Part shown: in pieces, positions 43,377-52,334 of the stretch
Layout: each line of letters starts with the position of its first letter
Position numbering within the stretch: the stretch's first letter is position 1
Assembly (NCBI GenBank): GCA_963664045.2
Contig: CAXXGT010000004.1
Span: 372,001-436,000 of the forward strand
Source: JAPPHA01 sp963664045
GTDB lineage: Bacteria; Pseudomonadota; Alphaproteobacteria; Rhodobacterales; Rhodobacteraceae
Direction of reading: 5' to 3'
Length of the DNA stretch: 64,000 bases
Notes under the pieces: model-generated
Seen by the model: the letters and a program-made list of their open reading frames with translations, nothing else
The model's database searches: none
What the model was told of the DNA's origin: nothing
Made by a program: the position numbers and the translations under genes

Positions 43377-44957
43377 TCAACCCAACCGATTGATTGGCGA
43401 CGCAGCGCGACGCCGGCGCGCTTTCCGGTCAACCTTCCGTGTCTGAGCGTGACGGCGCCGTTGACCAACACATGCGCGACGCCGGTCGCCAACCGGTTGG
43501 GTGAATAAGCGTCGGCCTCGTCGGCGAAGCGGTCCGCGTCGAATATGACGCATCCGCATGCGCCCCTTTGTGCAGTATCCAGGGCCTTTTATGTCGAGCG
43601 TCCTTGCGGGCAACCCGGTGAGACGATGGATGGCATCGTCGGGCGTGAGAATATTCCATTCCCGCACCATGAACCGGTAGAACCAGGCAGCCCAACTGTA
43701 TGCGCCGTGGAATACGGATCTCGAGAGGGGGCCATCGGGGGCAAGGGTGGTTGCGTCCGATCCCGGCATGCAGAGCGGATGGGCGAATACGTCGCGTTGC
43801 TGCTCTTCCGTGTAGCAGCGCAGTATCACCATGAGATCGGCGAACTTCTCTGCCCCGAGCAACAAGTCGTAGACGGTGTCCAACGGCGACTGTTGCCGCT
43901 CGACAGCGATGTCATGGACGCTGCGCCGCGAGTACTGTGGCCATGAGTCATTGTCCAGAAGGACAATGCGCTGCCAGTCGCCGCTTGCGCTGAGGATACT
44001 TTCATGCCGCATCATTTCAGCTCGCATCTCGCGGTCGCGTAGCCGCTCGATAGTCTTCTCTGAGCCACCCTCTTTCGCCCGGGCAGGGAGCGCAGCGTGC
44101 AGGTACGTTGTCCCGAACAGGCGAGTATGCATGTCGAAAGCAACGTCGATTCCGTTTCCGTGGGCATTCTCCACCACCGCGATGCACTGCTCTCCTTCCG
44201 CTGCACCGCTGCGCGGGAGCTGATGGGACACTTTCAGCCGGATTCCGGTACGAGCGGCTGTGCGGATTGCTTCGCCGACGGCGTCGCTTGCCCCTTTGTC
44301 ACGCCGGCGGGTGTGGGTGGCGTACAGGCCGCCTGCTCTCGCGACGGACTTGCAGAGGACCGTGATCTCCTCGTCGGTCGCGCCCATCTCGGTCGCGTAC
44401 CCTAGGCCGGTAGATAGCCCCCATGCACCTTGCTCGAGCGCGGCTTCCAGATGTGAGACCATATCGCGCAACTCTTCTGGCGCCGCCGGTCGATCTGCTA
44501 GTCCGACGGTAGCGAGGCGAAGCTGACCGTTCGGAACGAGGGAACACACGTTGACCGCCGGCTGGGCGGCGTCCAGTTGTTCGAAGTAGCCTGACATGTC
44601 TCTCCACGTTAGCTCGGTCGAGTCGGTGACGCCGTAGATGCTCTGCTTGGCAAGAATCGGGTCGGAGATCGGGTAACATCCGCGGCCGCAATTGCCGATC
44701 ACTTCGGTTGTTACGCCCTGGTGGATCGCGCTCACCGCACGCGGGTCGACAAGCAGCGTGAAATCGGAATGGCTATCGATATCTATGAACCCGGGAGCGA
44801 CTGAAAGGCCCGCAGCATCTATCTCGTCCCGGCCCCGTTCCTTGATGCGGCCGATTTCAGCGATTCGCCCCACCGCCACACCAACGTCAGCCTTGATGGG
44901 CGTTGCCCCTGTCCCGTCGAACACCAATCCGTCGCAGATGACCAGATCGAGTTGCAT
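43377..44957 (-). pseudogene. N-acyl-D-amino-acid deacylase, frameshifted near the C-terminus
   Basis: From ATG 44957: LDLVICDGLVFDGTGATPIKADV, APGFIDIDSHSDFTLLVDP (metal HSD), EVIGNCGRGCYPI (metal Cys of this family), GLSTGLGYA, LYATHTRRRDKGASDAV and ILTPDDAIHRLTGLPARTL. Up to residue 460 this is a complete D-aminoacylase, which frees D-amino acids from N-acyl forms. After IKGPGYCTKG, near 43565, the frame is lost: AHAD is in one frame and CVIFDADRFADEADAYSPNRL, TGVAHVLVNGAVTLRHGRLTG in another. Two single-base losses explain it. The 526-aa frame actually present ends in arginine-rich nonsense. The core is intact, so partial function is possible; a sequencing error cannot be excluded. Confidence 0.75.
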
Positions 44958-45036
44958 CTTCCCAGCGTCCCGGGGCGCCTTTTGCCTGCGGCAATAAATC
45001 AGCCCGTTGGCAAAACACTGACGTGGCAGGCTTCGC

Positions 45037-46476
45037 TCATCCAGCCACTAGGTCCAGTAGCGGGGCCACCGACGGCTTGTCGTCGATGCCTGCGACGAAC
45101 TCAATGGCCCTGAGCGCACGTTCCTCGCCGATCACAGGCGTGGCCGACGAAAGGAACTTTCCCGCCACCGCCTCCCAGGTAGGGGGGCGTCGGGGCGACC
45201 ACATGACCTGATCAATGCGCTTTTCGCGGACTTCACCGTCCTTCAGCCGAATCTCGACCTCCACCGGCCATTCGTGGGGAAACAGCTGGCTCATCGCCTC
45301 GACCGGAACAACCGTCACTCGGGATGCTAGGTCGTGCAACGCCGAGTCTATGAGTCGTGTGCGGGCGAGTTGGCGTAGCGTCATCTCCCCGTCAATGAGG
45401 GTCGCCGCTACCGTGAACGGCAAGGATAAGTGGGAGTCCACGTAGTTGCTCTCAATCGAGGTGTACTTCTGGCCGGTGAACTTCCAGGCATCGTGAAAGG
45501 TGCGAACCTTGACGGACTCGATGCGGGAGACTTCGATGGGCCGTTCCGCCATCAGATCCAGGCAGATCTCAACCGGCCCGATGTTGAGGTGGCCAATGGG
45601 GAAGGGCTTGAAGCCGACTTCCAGCGAGTGCCATATCGTGCCGATTCCGCGAACCGCCTCTTCAAGATTGGGGTCGTCAGTACCCAGGATACGCAGGGGC
45701 GCATGATAGCGCGGCGCCTCGCCCTCGAGTGGTCCAGAGCGGTATCCGGCATGGGCAAGGTACGCCGCGGAGACCCCCGACGTAGCGGACTGGCCGCCGT
45801 GGATCGGTTTCGCCGAGTGTCCCTTAAAAATATTGTCGCCATGGCTTATCGGAAGGACGAAGCCAGCGATGCTGAGCGCCGCCACCATGTCCTCGATGCC
45901 GAATCCCAAAAGCCGGCCGGCCGCCGCTGCGGCGCCGCACGTATTGTAGGTGCCGGTGGCCTGAAACCCGGAATACCAATGTGCCGGCTGGGTCGCCATG
46001 CCGAGGCGGCATGCAACCTCGTAGCCCGCGACAACAGCGGCGAGCAGTTCGCGGCCTCTGCACGCCGACGTTTCACTGACAGCGAGAGTCGCCGGTATGT
46101 TAGCAGCACCCGGATGAAGCTTGGCAGCAAGATTGGAGTCCTGGTAGTCAAGCACCTCGGAAAGTAGGCCATTGGCAAAGGACGCCATCATGGGTGTCGT
46201 CTTGCGCTTCATGCCGACAATCGTGGCCGTGCCCGGCGGTGCAGCAGCGTCCAGGTAGTGCTTGAGGCAGTGGTCGTCATCGCGCGCGGCGAAGTCCACG
46301 GCCGCCAACATGACGCTGATGCCATCGAGTACAAACAGTCGGGACCGTTTGCGCACCTCTTCGGGCAGGTTCTCGAAGTCGATCCCCGCGGCGAATTCTG
46401 CAAGCAAGCGGGTGACTTCGATGCGCGATGCGTCCTGCACTTTGTGTTTCCCCCATTTAGCGCCGGCCTTGGCCAA
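45037..46476 (-). CDS. MmgE/PrpD family protein
   Basis: A 479-aa protein of the 2-methylcitrate dehydratase-like family. VTRLLAEFAAGIDFENLPEEV, RLFVLDGISVMLAA, ASFANGLLSEVLDYQDSN, KLHPGAANIPATLAVSE, GYEVACRLG, GFQATGTYNTCGAAAAAGRLLGF, KGHSAKPIHGGQSATSGVSAAYLA and FKPFPIGHLNIGPVEICLDL are typical. In operons like this one such proteins are thought to act as dehydratases or isomerases on a carboxylic-acid product, but the reaction is not known. Lies between the amidase and the deacylase genes. Confidence 0.88.
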   Translation of the reverse strand: MAKAGAKWGKHKVQDASRIEVTRLLAEFAAGIDFENLPEEVRKRSRLFVLDGISVMLAAVDFAARDDDHCLKHYLDAAAPPGTATIVGMKRKTTPMMASFANGLLSEVLDYQDSNLAAKLHPGAANIPATLAVSETSACRGRELLAAVVAGYEVACRLGMATQPAHWYSGFQATGTYNTCGAAAAAGRLLGFGIEDMVAALSIAGFVLPISHGDNIFKGHSAKPIHGGQSATSGVSAAYLAHAGYRSGPLEGEAPRYHAPLRILGTDDPNLEEAVRGIGTIWHSLEVGFKPFPIGHLNIGPVEICLDLMAERPIEVSRIESVKVRTFHDAWKFTGQKYTSIESNYVDSHLSLPFTVAATLIDGEMTLRQLARTRLIDSALHDLASRVTVVPVEAMSQLFPHEWPVEVEIRLKDGEVREKRIDQVMWSPRRPPTWEAVAGKFLSSATPVIGEERALRAIEFVAGIDDKPSVAPLLDLVAG

Positions 46477-46521
46477 CGTTTCTCGATTCGCCGGGCCTCG
46501 GCCTCGAGGACTTCGTCGGAG

Positions 46522-47928
46522 TCAAACCGGCAACAGCTTCGTGTGCCCGGCCTCTTTCTCGTACGCGTGGCCGAGATTGAGAAGGAGATGTTCGGCGAAC
46601 GGCCGCCCGACGAGCTGGAAGGCTACGGGCAGCCCGTCGTCTGAGACGCCGCAGGGAACACTGAGTGCAGGCAGGCCGAGGTAATTGATCGGCCTCGTGC
46701 AGTGACCAATGTCGAAAGAAAGGTCGGACTTGATCCTGAGGCTTGACTCGATGTCGGCGATCCTGGGTACAGCGGCAAGCGTCATCGGAGTGTGGAGCGC
46801 ATCTACTCCGGCGAACGCGGTGGCCAACGTTTCGGCGAGTATCCTCCCGCGCAGGCTCAGAGCCTCGACGTATTTGGTTGCAGTGAAGCTGAAGCCAAAG
46901 GAGATACGCTCGCGCACCACAGGCGTGTAGTCGTCGCCGCGCTGCGCCAGCCATTGCGCGTGGATGGTTGCCGCCTCGGACAGAATGATTGTAGTGGCGA
47001 GGGCCTCCATCGCCGACGGATCGGGCACGTCGACGTCGACCAGTTCGACACCCATCGACTGGAAGACCTCAAGGCTCCCGTCGATCAGCTGGCGGATATC
47101 GTTGGCGATGCCTTCTCTGAAATAGTTCCTTGGAATTCCAAGCCGACAGCCCGCGACCGGCGAATCGAGGGCCGCCTCATAGTCGAAGACTGGAGCCATT
47201 GCGGAGGTCGGATCGAGCGTGTCGTGGCCCGCTACGGCTCTAAGGAGCCGCGCGAGGTCCTGCACCGAGCGCGCGATGACACCCGCGTTGTCGAGTGAGA
47301 AGCTGAGTTTCATCATGCCGTGACGACTGATGCGGCCGTCGGTCGGCTTTAGTCCGGGAACGCCACATATCGCTGCCGGAAATCTTACTGACCCGCCGGT
47401 GTCAGAGCCAAGCGACCCGAAGACGATGCCGGCAGCAACTGCCACTGCCGAGCCCGACGATGAGCCGCCTGCGATGTACTCGGGGTTCCACGGATTTCTG
47501 GCGGGGCCGACCAGGACGTTGAATCCGAAAGGGTTGCAGGCGAACTCCGACATATTGAGCCCACCCAGGTCGATTGCGCCGGCGGAGTCGAGGCGGTCGA
47601 GTGCGGTTGCAGTGAACCCGGGAAAGAATCCCTGGCGGAGGCGGGAGCCGCACGTCACCGCTCTCCCTCGGCGGTAGAACATGTCCTTATGCGCCACGGG
47701 AACCCCGTGCAGAGGCCCAGTGGCTTTGCCTTCGGCTGCAAGGCGGTCTGCGCGCCGTGCCTGATCCTCAGATCCGGCTCGGTCAAGCGAGATAAAGCAG
47801 TTCAGCTTGTCTTGTAGGCGTTCGGCCCTGGCAACGCACGCTTGCGTCACCTCCAGCGCCGAAAGCTGCTTGGTCGCGATGGCCTTGGCGGTCTCGACAA
47901 GACTAAGGCTAGATAGTTCCTGGCTCAT
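46522..47928 (-). CDS. amidase (amidase signature family)
   Basis: A 468-aa amidase-signature hydrolase. The catalytic triad is visible: Lys81 (GVPVAHKDMFYRRG), cis-Ser156 in AGGSSSGSAVAVAAG and nucleophile Ser180 in GSLGSDTGGSVRFPAAICGV. LKPTDGRISRHGM and the C-terminal LPALSVPCGVSDDGLPVAFQLVG are standard. It is coupled (4-nt overlap) to an AtzG-like small protein, which points to an AtzE/AtzG-type two-subunit enzyme rather than GatA. Substrate unknown; amide or ureide bonds are likely. Confidence 0.92.
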   Translation of the reverse strand: MSQELSSLSLVETAKAIATKQLSALEVTQACVARAERLQDKLNCFISLDRAGSEDQARRADRLAAEGKATGPLHGVPVAHKDMFYRRGRAVTCGSRLRQGFFPGFTATALDRLDSAGAIDLGGLNMSEFACNPFGFNVLVGPARNPWNPEYIAGGSSSGSAVAVAAGIVFGSLGSDTGGSVRFPAAICGVPGLKPTDGRISRHGMMKLSFSLDNAGVIARSVQDLARLLRAVAGHDTLDPTSAMAPVFDYEAALDSPVAGCRLGIPRNYFREGIANDIRQLIDGSLEVFQSMGVELVDVDVPDPSAMEALATTIILSEAATIHAQWLAQRGDDYTPVVRERISFGFSFTATKYVEALSLRGRILAETLATAFAGVDALHTPMTLAAVPRIADIESSLRIKSDLSFDIGHCTRPINYLGLPALSVPCGVSDDGLPVAFQLVGRPFAEHLLLNLGHAYEKEAGHTKLLPV

Positions 47929-48128
47929 GCTTCTTCGTCTTGTTTGGCCGCCAAGACCTTAGAGAAATGAGAGGGCTCATCGTCGAATTGGAGCAGCGCG
48001 GCGAAAGCCTCGGCACGAGCTAGGTAGCTGGCAAGTTCGGCGGCCATGACCTCGGAAGCCGCCTGAGACAGGACTACCCCATTCGAGGCCTGCGCCTGGT
48101 TTATGATCGTCTCGGGCCTGGTTTTCAT
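47925..48128 (-). CDS. AtzG-like small amidase subunit (DUF4089)
   Basis: A 67-aa protein with a GatC-like helical pattern: EVMAAELASYLARAEAFAALLQFD followed by an EPSHF segment. Such AtzG/HpxX proteins wrap around and stabilise the amidase encoded next to them. Position directly upstream of and overlapping the amidase supports the call. No catalytic residues are expected. The 136 bp upstream to 48264 hold no gene. Confidence 0.7.
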   Translation of the reverse strand: MKTRPETIINQAQASNGVVLSQAASEVMAAELASYLARAEAFAALLQFDDEPSHFSKVLAAKQDEEA

Positions 48129-48264
48129 CGCGCTGCTGCCGGTAAGCCTAACTCCGCACGCAGGATGTCAACGTCTTCGATCAGACCCGGTCGGAAGAAC
48201 CCTTCTTCCTGCAGCTTCAGGCCTGTGGCGGTAACACCACTTCACTGATTCGCTTGATTTTCGA

Positions 48265-49821
48265 TTACTTCTCGGTCCAGACCCCGTCGAGGTGCAACTG
48301 CCCGCGGCCATCTACATAGAATCCCTTGATGTAGCTAAATGCCGCGTGGTCTGGCGTGTAATGTATGTTCACGATCCATGGAACCTCGTCGTAGAGAATC
48401 TCCTGGATTTTGTAGTAGATCGCTTTGCGCTCTTCTTGATCGAATGTTGCCCTGCCCTTTTCCATCAGTGCGTCGACCTCTTCGTTGCAGTACGAGATGA
48501 GGGCCTGCTCGTCGTTACATTGGAGTCCTGCCAGCAGGAACGAAGGGTCCCATCCCCGGACCTGGCCTTTGAACGACACGATATTCGGCCAAGGCTTTTC
48601 GAATACAGCTCGCCAGCCGGCGATATCCGACAGGACGATTTCCAGCTTAATGCCGACTTCGTTCAAACTCCGCTCCAAGATTTCAGCCTGTGTTCGAACG
48701 TCCTGACGGTCATACCCATTGAACGTCAAGGTGTATCCCTCTTCGATACCCGCTTCTCTGAAAAGGGCCCTGGCCTTCTCGATGTCGTACTCGCGCGGCG
48801 GAAGATTCGGATGGTACGCCCAGTGGTTTTCTACCAAGTTGCTGTTGGTAGGCGACGGGTATCCGATGCCAAAATAGGCGGCTTCGATGATGGCCTGCTT
48901 GTCGGTCGCGTACATGAGCGCCTGGCGGGCAATTTTGTTGTCGAACGGCGGCTGGGAGGCGTCAACGCCGAACATGAGGCTGGTGCTCGTCACTTGCGGC
49001 ACGATCAGCGTCATATCTGGGTTGTTTTTAACTTCTTCGACTATCGAGAAGTCCATCTGCCAAATGAGGTCGAACTGCCCCGATTTAAATGCGTTATAGG
49101 CGGTAATAGGGTCCTTTGCGATTTGAACGATGAACTCGTCCGGATAGGGCTTGGGTTGGTCCCAGTAGTCTTCGAAACGGGCGAGCGTGAGACGATCACC
49201 CGACACATATTTCACGAACTTGAACGGCCCTGTCCCGATCGGATTCTGGTTCGCGTCGGCAAAGTTCTCTGGCGGTTGAATCTTGATAGGAGCGAGAGAG
49301 GCAGGAATGGTGACGTCGGGGCTGGAGAGATTGATCTGGATCGTGACGTCATCGACCTCGTCGATTGTGGCGATCGATTTAAGCGAGTCACGGTAAGGCG
49401 AGGCGGTTTCTGGATCGAGCACTCGCATGATCGACGCGATCACATCCGCGGGCAGCACCTCCCGGCCATTGTGAAACATCACCCCTTTGCGGAGGTGAAA
49501 TACAATCGTATGCGTATCGATCACGTCCCAGCGCTCCGCGAGGTCTGGTAAGACATTGTTCAGCTCGTCATATCGGGTCAGGCCATTCCACAGCAAAGAG
49601 TGGAGATTGTCGCCGTTCCCGAGTGAGGTGAGCGCGGGATCCAAACCCGGAAAACCTTGAGGTGTGACTAGCGTGACGGTGCCACCGCGCTTCGCCTCCT
49701 GCGCGCCGGCGGGGAGAAAGGTCAACGCGGTCGCAGCTAGGAATGCAACTGCCGCAGTGGCCGCAGCCTGGAGCAATCTGCGTTGCAAGATCGAGGTTCC
49801 TGAATTGCCTTTTCGGGTCAT
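48265..49821 (-). CDS. peptide ABC transporter substrate-binding protein (second importer)
   Basis: A 518-aa family 5 binding protein and probable first gene of the 14-kb minus operon. Signal peptide with LLQAAATAAVAFLAATALTF and cleavage at AGA-QEA. Then GGTVTLVTPQGFPGLDPAL, YDELNNVLPDLAERWDVID, FHLRKGVMFHNGREVLPADV, NPIGTGPFKFVKYVSGDRL, RQALMYATDKQAIIEAAYF and IQEILYDEVPWIVNIHY. Its cognate ATPases lie at the end of the operon, and the permeases at 25933-28924 are the only unpaired ones in the window. Confidence 0.92.
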   Translation of the reverse strand: MTRKGNSGTSILQRRLLQAAATAAVAFLAATALTFLPAGAQEAKRGGTVTLVTPQGFPGLDPALTSLGNGDNLHSLLWNGLTRYDELNNVLPDLAERWDVIDTHTIVFHLRKGVMFHNGREVLPADVIASIMRVLDPETASPYRDSLKSIATIDEVDDVTIQINLSSPDVTIPASLAPIKIQPPENFADANQNPIGTGPFKFVKYVSGDRLTLARFEDYWDQPKPYPDEFIVQIAKDPITAYNAFKSGQFDLIWQMDFSIVEEVKNNPDMTLIVPQVTSTSLMFGVDASQPPFDNKIARQALMYATDKQAIIEAAYFGIGYPSPTNSNLVENHWAYHPNLPPREYDIEKARALFREAGIEEGYTLTFNGYDRQDVRTQAEILERSLNEVGIKLEIVLSDIAGWRAVFEKPWPNIVSFKGQVRGWDPSFLLAGLQCNDEQALISYCNEEVDALMEKGRATFDQEERKAIYYKIQEILYDEVPWIVNIHYTPDHAAFSYIKGFYVDGRGQLHLDGVWTEK

Positions 49822-49945
49822 CTAGAATGTCCTTATCTGTGAATACAGCGCCGGCTCGGGCTCCCGAAGACCGGCGTCAAGAACCGGTCGGACGACGACA
49901 TCCGCCGCGAGCCGTTTCAAAGTTCGGCACCACTGTTTCATAATA

Positions 49946-49974
49946 ACTATATCAGGTATTGACGGCGATGTCCA
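49946..49974 (-). promoter_or_regulatory. sigma70-type promoter of the catabolic operon
   Basis: On the minus strand TGGACA (49974-49969) and TATAGT (49951-49946) are separated by 17 bp, about 125 bp upstream of the binding-protein start. Good match in both hexamers and spacing. It would drive the whole operon from the binding protein to oppF. Confidence 0.6.
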
Positions 49975-50227
49975 GCGCATTTTGAACTCGGCGGCCCGGA
50001 GCACGGTCGCGGCGCGCCGGCCGGTGTCGCGGAACAGCCTCTCCAGCAGGCGGTCGAGGGCGGGTGGGTCGAAGTCGATCCACGGCCAAGCGGCGAGGTC
50101 GCCGGGTGCGGGGGTGCCCTCCAGCAGCGGATGGCCCTCGAAGGAGGTCCCGCCGGACGACCTGACCCTGGAGCAGGCGCTCGCTCTGCTGGAGCCGCAG
50201 GAACGATGGCCTAAACCCAACAAAGGT
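49975..50227. other. gene-free junction region
   Basis: Minus translation around 50130-49980 gives a smooth segment (PPALDRLLERLFRDTGRRAA, TVLRAAEFK), and plus translation near 50160 gives DDLTLEQALALLEP, which recalls the C-terminus of a DNA topoisomerase I. Neither can be extended to a gene. Probably clipped gene ends left by element insertions. Confidence 0.3.
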
Positions 50228-50810
50228 AGTGCGCCGTGGAAAGGCGCGTCATTCTTGTGGGTGCGAATCCCACTCAACAGTTGTCGCTTCGGTTGGTAGC
50301 AGCCAGAGCGGTTCGTGGAGGTAACGAAATGGACTGAAGCACTCTGGTGTCGAAGGGCTGCCTTGGGCGGTTCAGCGAGCAGACAGGCGTGCAGCGAGTC
50401 TGGCTGCTGAACTAGCGGGTGGAAGTCCCGCCGGCGCAATTCTTGGTTTGGCGCCGTAGCATATCCCACGGGTACCGGGGTGACCTGGTGCCTGCGAGCT
50501 GGGACGTAGAAAGTCATCGTGGGCGTGGCGGGAGCAAGGCTCCAACCGGTCCGGTCAGTCAGGATGGCGAACAAACCGAAGGGCCGTAGCGAAAGCGAAC
50601 GATTGTTGATGCGACGAAAAGTTTGCCCCCACATGGAAACTGACTTGTGGGGATATTGGAGGATGCCAAGGGTCAGCCTGTCACCCGATGGCTAGCACCG
50701 GTGCGGAAGAACCGAGATACGCACGCACCGGGTCCCCCGGCGTAGAGACGGCGGCAATTCGGGAAAGTTCAGCAGTGAAAGGCCGGAAGCATGTGTGTTT
50801 GGCGTCAATG
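50228..50810 (+). ncRNA. group II intron-like structured RNA without ORF
   Basis: Starts GTGCGCC, the usual 5' end pattern of bacterial group II introns. It is rich in short stems closed by GNRA-type or A-rich loops: GTGGGTGCGAATCCCAC, GGGTGGAAGTCCC, GGGCCGTAGCGAAAGCGAAC. It carries a stem CCGGTGCGGAAGAACCG...CGCACCGGGT of the kind found just before the reverse-transcriptase gene. No frame over 100 codons with homology exists. The reverse-transcriptase gene and the 3' domains V and VI were not found; the IS110 at 50886 follows. Probably the 5' part of an intron, cut by that element. Confidence 0.5.
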
Positions 50811-50885
50811 CCGATTTAGGGCCAAATCCATGATTTTCGATCTGTCATCGGAAAGTTGTCCCTGACTTGTCCACAGGTCTGATTT

Positions 50886-51866
50886 TCAACCGACACCCGG
50901 TTCCGGAGCAATGACCGTCCAGTTTCGGTCATCGCGTACGAGCACGTTGGCGAGAATGACCAACTTGCGCATGACCGCTGTCAGGGCGACCTTGTGCGCT
51001 TTACCCCTGCCGATCAACTGGTCGTAGAAGCTCTTCATGTCGGGGTTGAACTTGATTGCGGAGGTTGCGGCCATGTAGAGGGTATTGCGCGGGAGCATGC
51101 GCCCGCCCTTGATGTATCTCTGTCCCTTTCGCTTCCCGCTGTCATCGGGATACGGCGCGAGGCCGGCCAGGGCGGCGGCGGCGTGCCGGTCGACGGTGCC
51201 GAGTTCCGGGATCTCGGCACAGAGCACGGCGGCGGTGACCGGGCCGAAGCCCTTGATCGACTGCAGGATCCTGGCGCGGCGGGCGAATTCGGGATTGTTC
51301 GCAATCAGCGTACGGATCGCGTCCTCGAGCCGGGCGATCTGTTGCTCGAACTGCTCGATCATGTGGGCCGTCACTGCGACCGCCTCGGAGGCCTCGTATT
51401 CCCGGCTGGCATTGAGGTACGCGGCCTTGTCCGCGGCCAGCTTCGCGCGTGCCCGGCACAGGTCGGTGAGCTGGAGTTGTTCCTCGCCGAGCGGTTCCGT
51501 CACCTCCGGACCCATGACCTGTCCCAGCCATGCCAGCAGAGATGCATCGAGGGGATCGGTCTTCGCCATCTGGCCCGCGGCCTGGGCGAAGCGCCGGGCC
51601 CTCAGCGGACTGACCACCGCCACCGGGAGACCGCAGGCGTGCAGGCTCTGGTGCAGTGCCCGGTGATAGCGGCCGGTCGCCTCGACGACGACAAGCTCGA
51701 CACCGGCCTTGTGCAGCATCCCGCGCAAACCGCGGCGCCCGCCGGCGTCGTTCGGGAACTGCCGCGCTTCACCCGTCGGTGCGATGTGGACGTCGAGATG
51801 GGCCTTGCCGACATCGATACCGGCGACCACCTTTTCCTGATTGCTATTCTGTGCTTCCTGGTTCAT
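50886..51866 (-). CDS. IS110-family transposase
   Basis: A 326-aa DEDD transposase of another subgroup than the copy at 23667. VVAGIDVGKAHLDVHI (first Asp), LVVVEATGRYHRALHQSL (Glu), AAGQMAKTDPLDASLLAWLGQ (DxxD pair), then the C-terminal RILQSIKGFGPVTAAVLCAEIPELG and AALAGLAPYPDDSGKRKGQRYIKGGR. Start at ATG 51866 with GAGG upstream; the frame also extends to 51911. It appears intact. Confidence 0.92.
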   Translation of the reverse strand: MNQEAQNSNQEKVVAGIDVGKAHLDVHIAPTGEARQFPNDAGGRRGLRGMLHKAGVELVVVEATGRYHRALHQSLHACGLPVAVVSPLRARRFAQAAGQMAKTDPLDASLLAWLGQVMGPEVTEPLGEEQLQLTDLCRARAKLAADKAAYLNASREYEASEAVAVTAHMIEQFEQQIARLEDAIRTLIANNPEFARRARILQSIKGFGPVTAAVLCAEIPELGTVDRHAAAALAGLAPYPDDSGKRKGQRYIKGGRMLPRNTLYMAATSAIKFNPDMKSFYDQLIGRGKAHKVALTAVMRKLVILANVLVRDDRNWTVIAPEPGVG

Positions 51867-51911
51867 GGTCCTCGTCTCATTGGTTGTGTCCCGATACTCC
51901 TGTCCTTGCAT

Positions 51912-52200
51912 ATCATTCGGGCCTCGCGCCCCCGCATCTGTTCAGGACGACCGGGACATGATGGGGAGGGGCGACCAGGCTTCCGGACGGATCTTTATCC
52001 ATGGTGAGTAGTCGGTCCGACCCCTCCCCGGCGGGGAAGGTGGCCACCTTCCCCGCGATCCCTGTCCCATGCAAGCACGCAACAGGAATGTTCCGATTCA
52101 TCTGAAGACGACCATTGCAACGCTGCACTTTTCCACAGATCGACGCCAACAACAGCTGTGGATAACTCGATTCAATTCTTTTCATGAATGATGTCATACA
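51912..52200. ncRNA. IS110 upstream non-coding end, possible bridge RNA region
   Basis: About 290 bp without an ORF directly 5' of the transposase. It includes a 26-bp perfect palindrome at 52031-52056 preceded by CCCCTCC/GGAGGGG-type pairings (51973-52030), so a strongly folded transcript is expected. IS110-group elements encode the bridge RNA in this position. Exact RNA ends and target/donor loops could not be read by eye. Confidence 0.35.
52031..52056. repeat. 26-bp perfect palindrome
   Basis: Reads the same on both strands over 26 bp, centred on TGGCCA at 52041-52046. Located 165 bp upstream of the IS110 transposase start. Confidence 0.85.
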
Positions 52201-52334
52201 AGGTGAGGAGAACGGACAGGATGTTGTGACCCTTGAATGTCAAGGACCGCGCCAATAACCGCAGTGCGGGAAATGGCACGGAGTTCTCCTGACTGGCGGA
52301 TGAGGCCGATTAAGCGGTGATGGGCGGAACAACA

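Noticed and set aside
50150..50220. DNA topoisomerase I C-terminus on the plus strand
   Set aside because: Only about 14 residues look similar, and neither zinc-finger nor toprim sequence is nearby; kept as a remark only.
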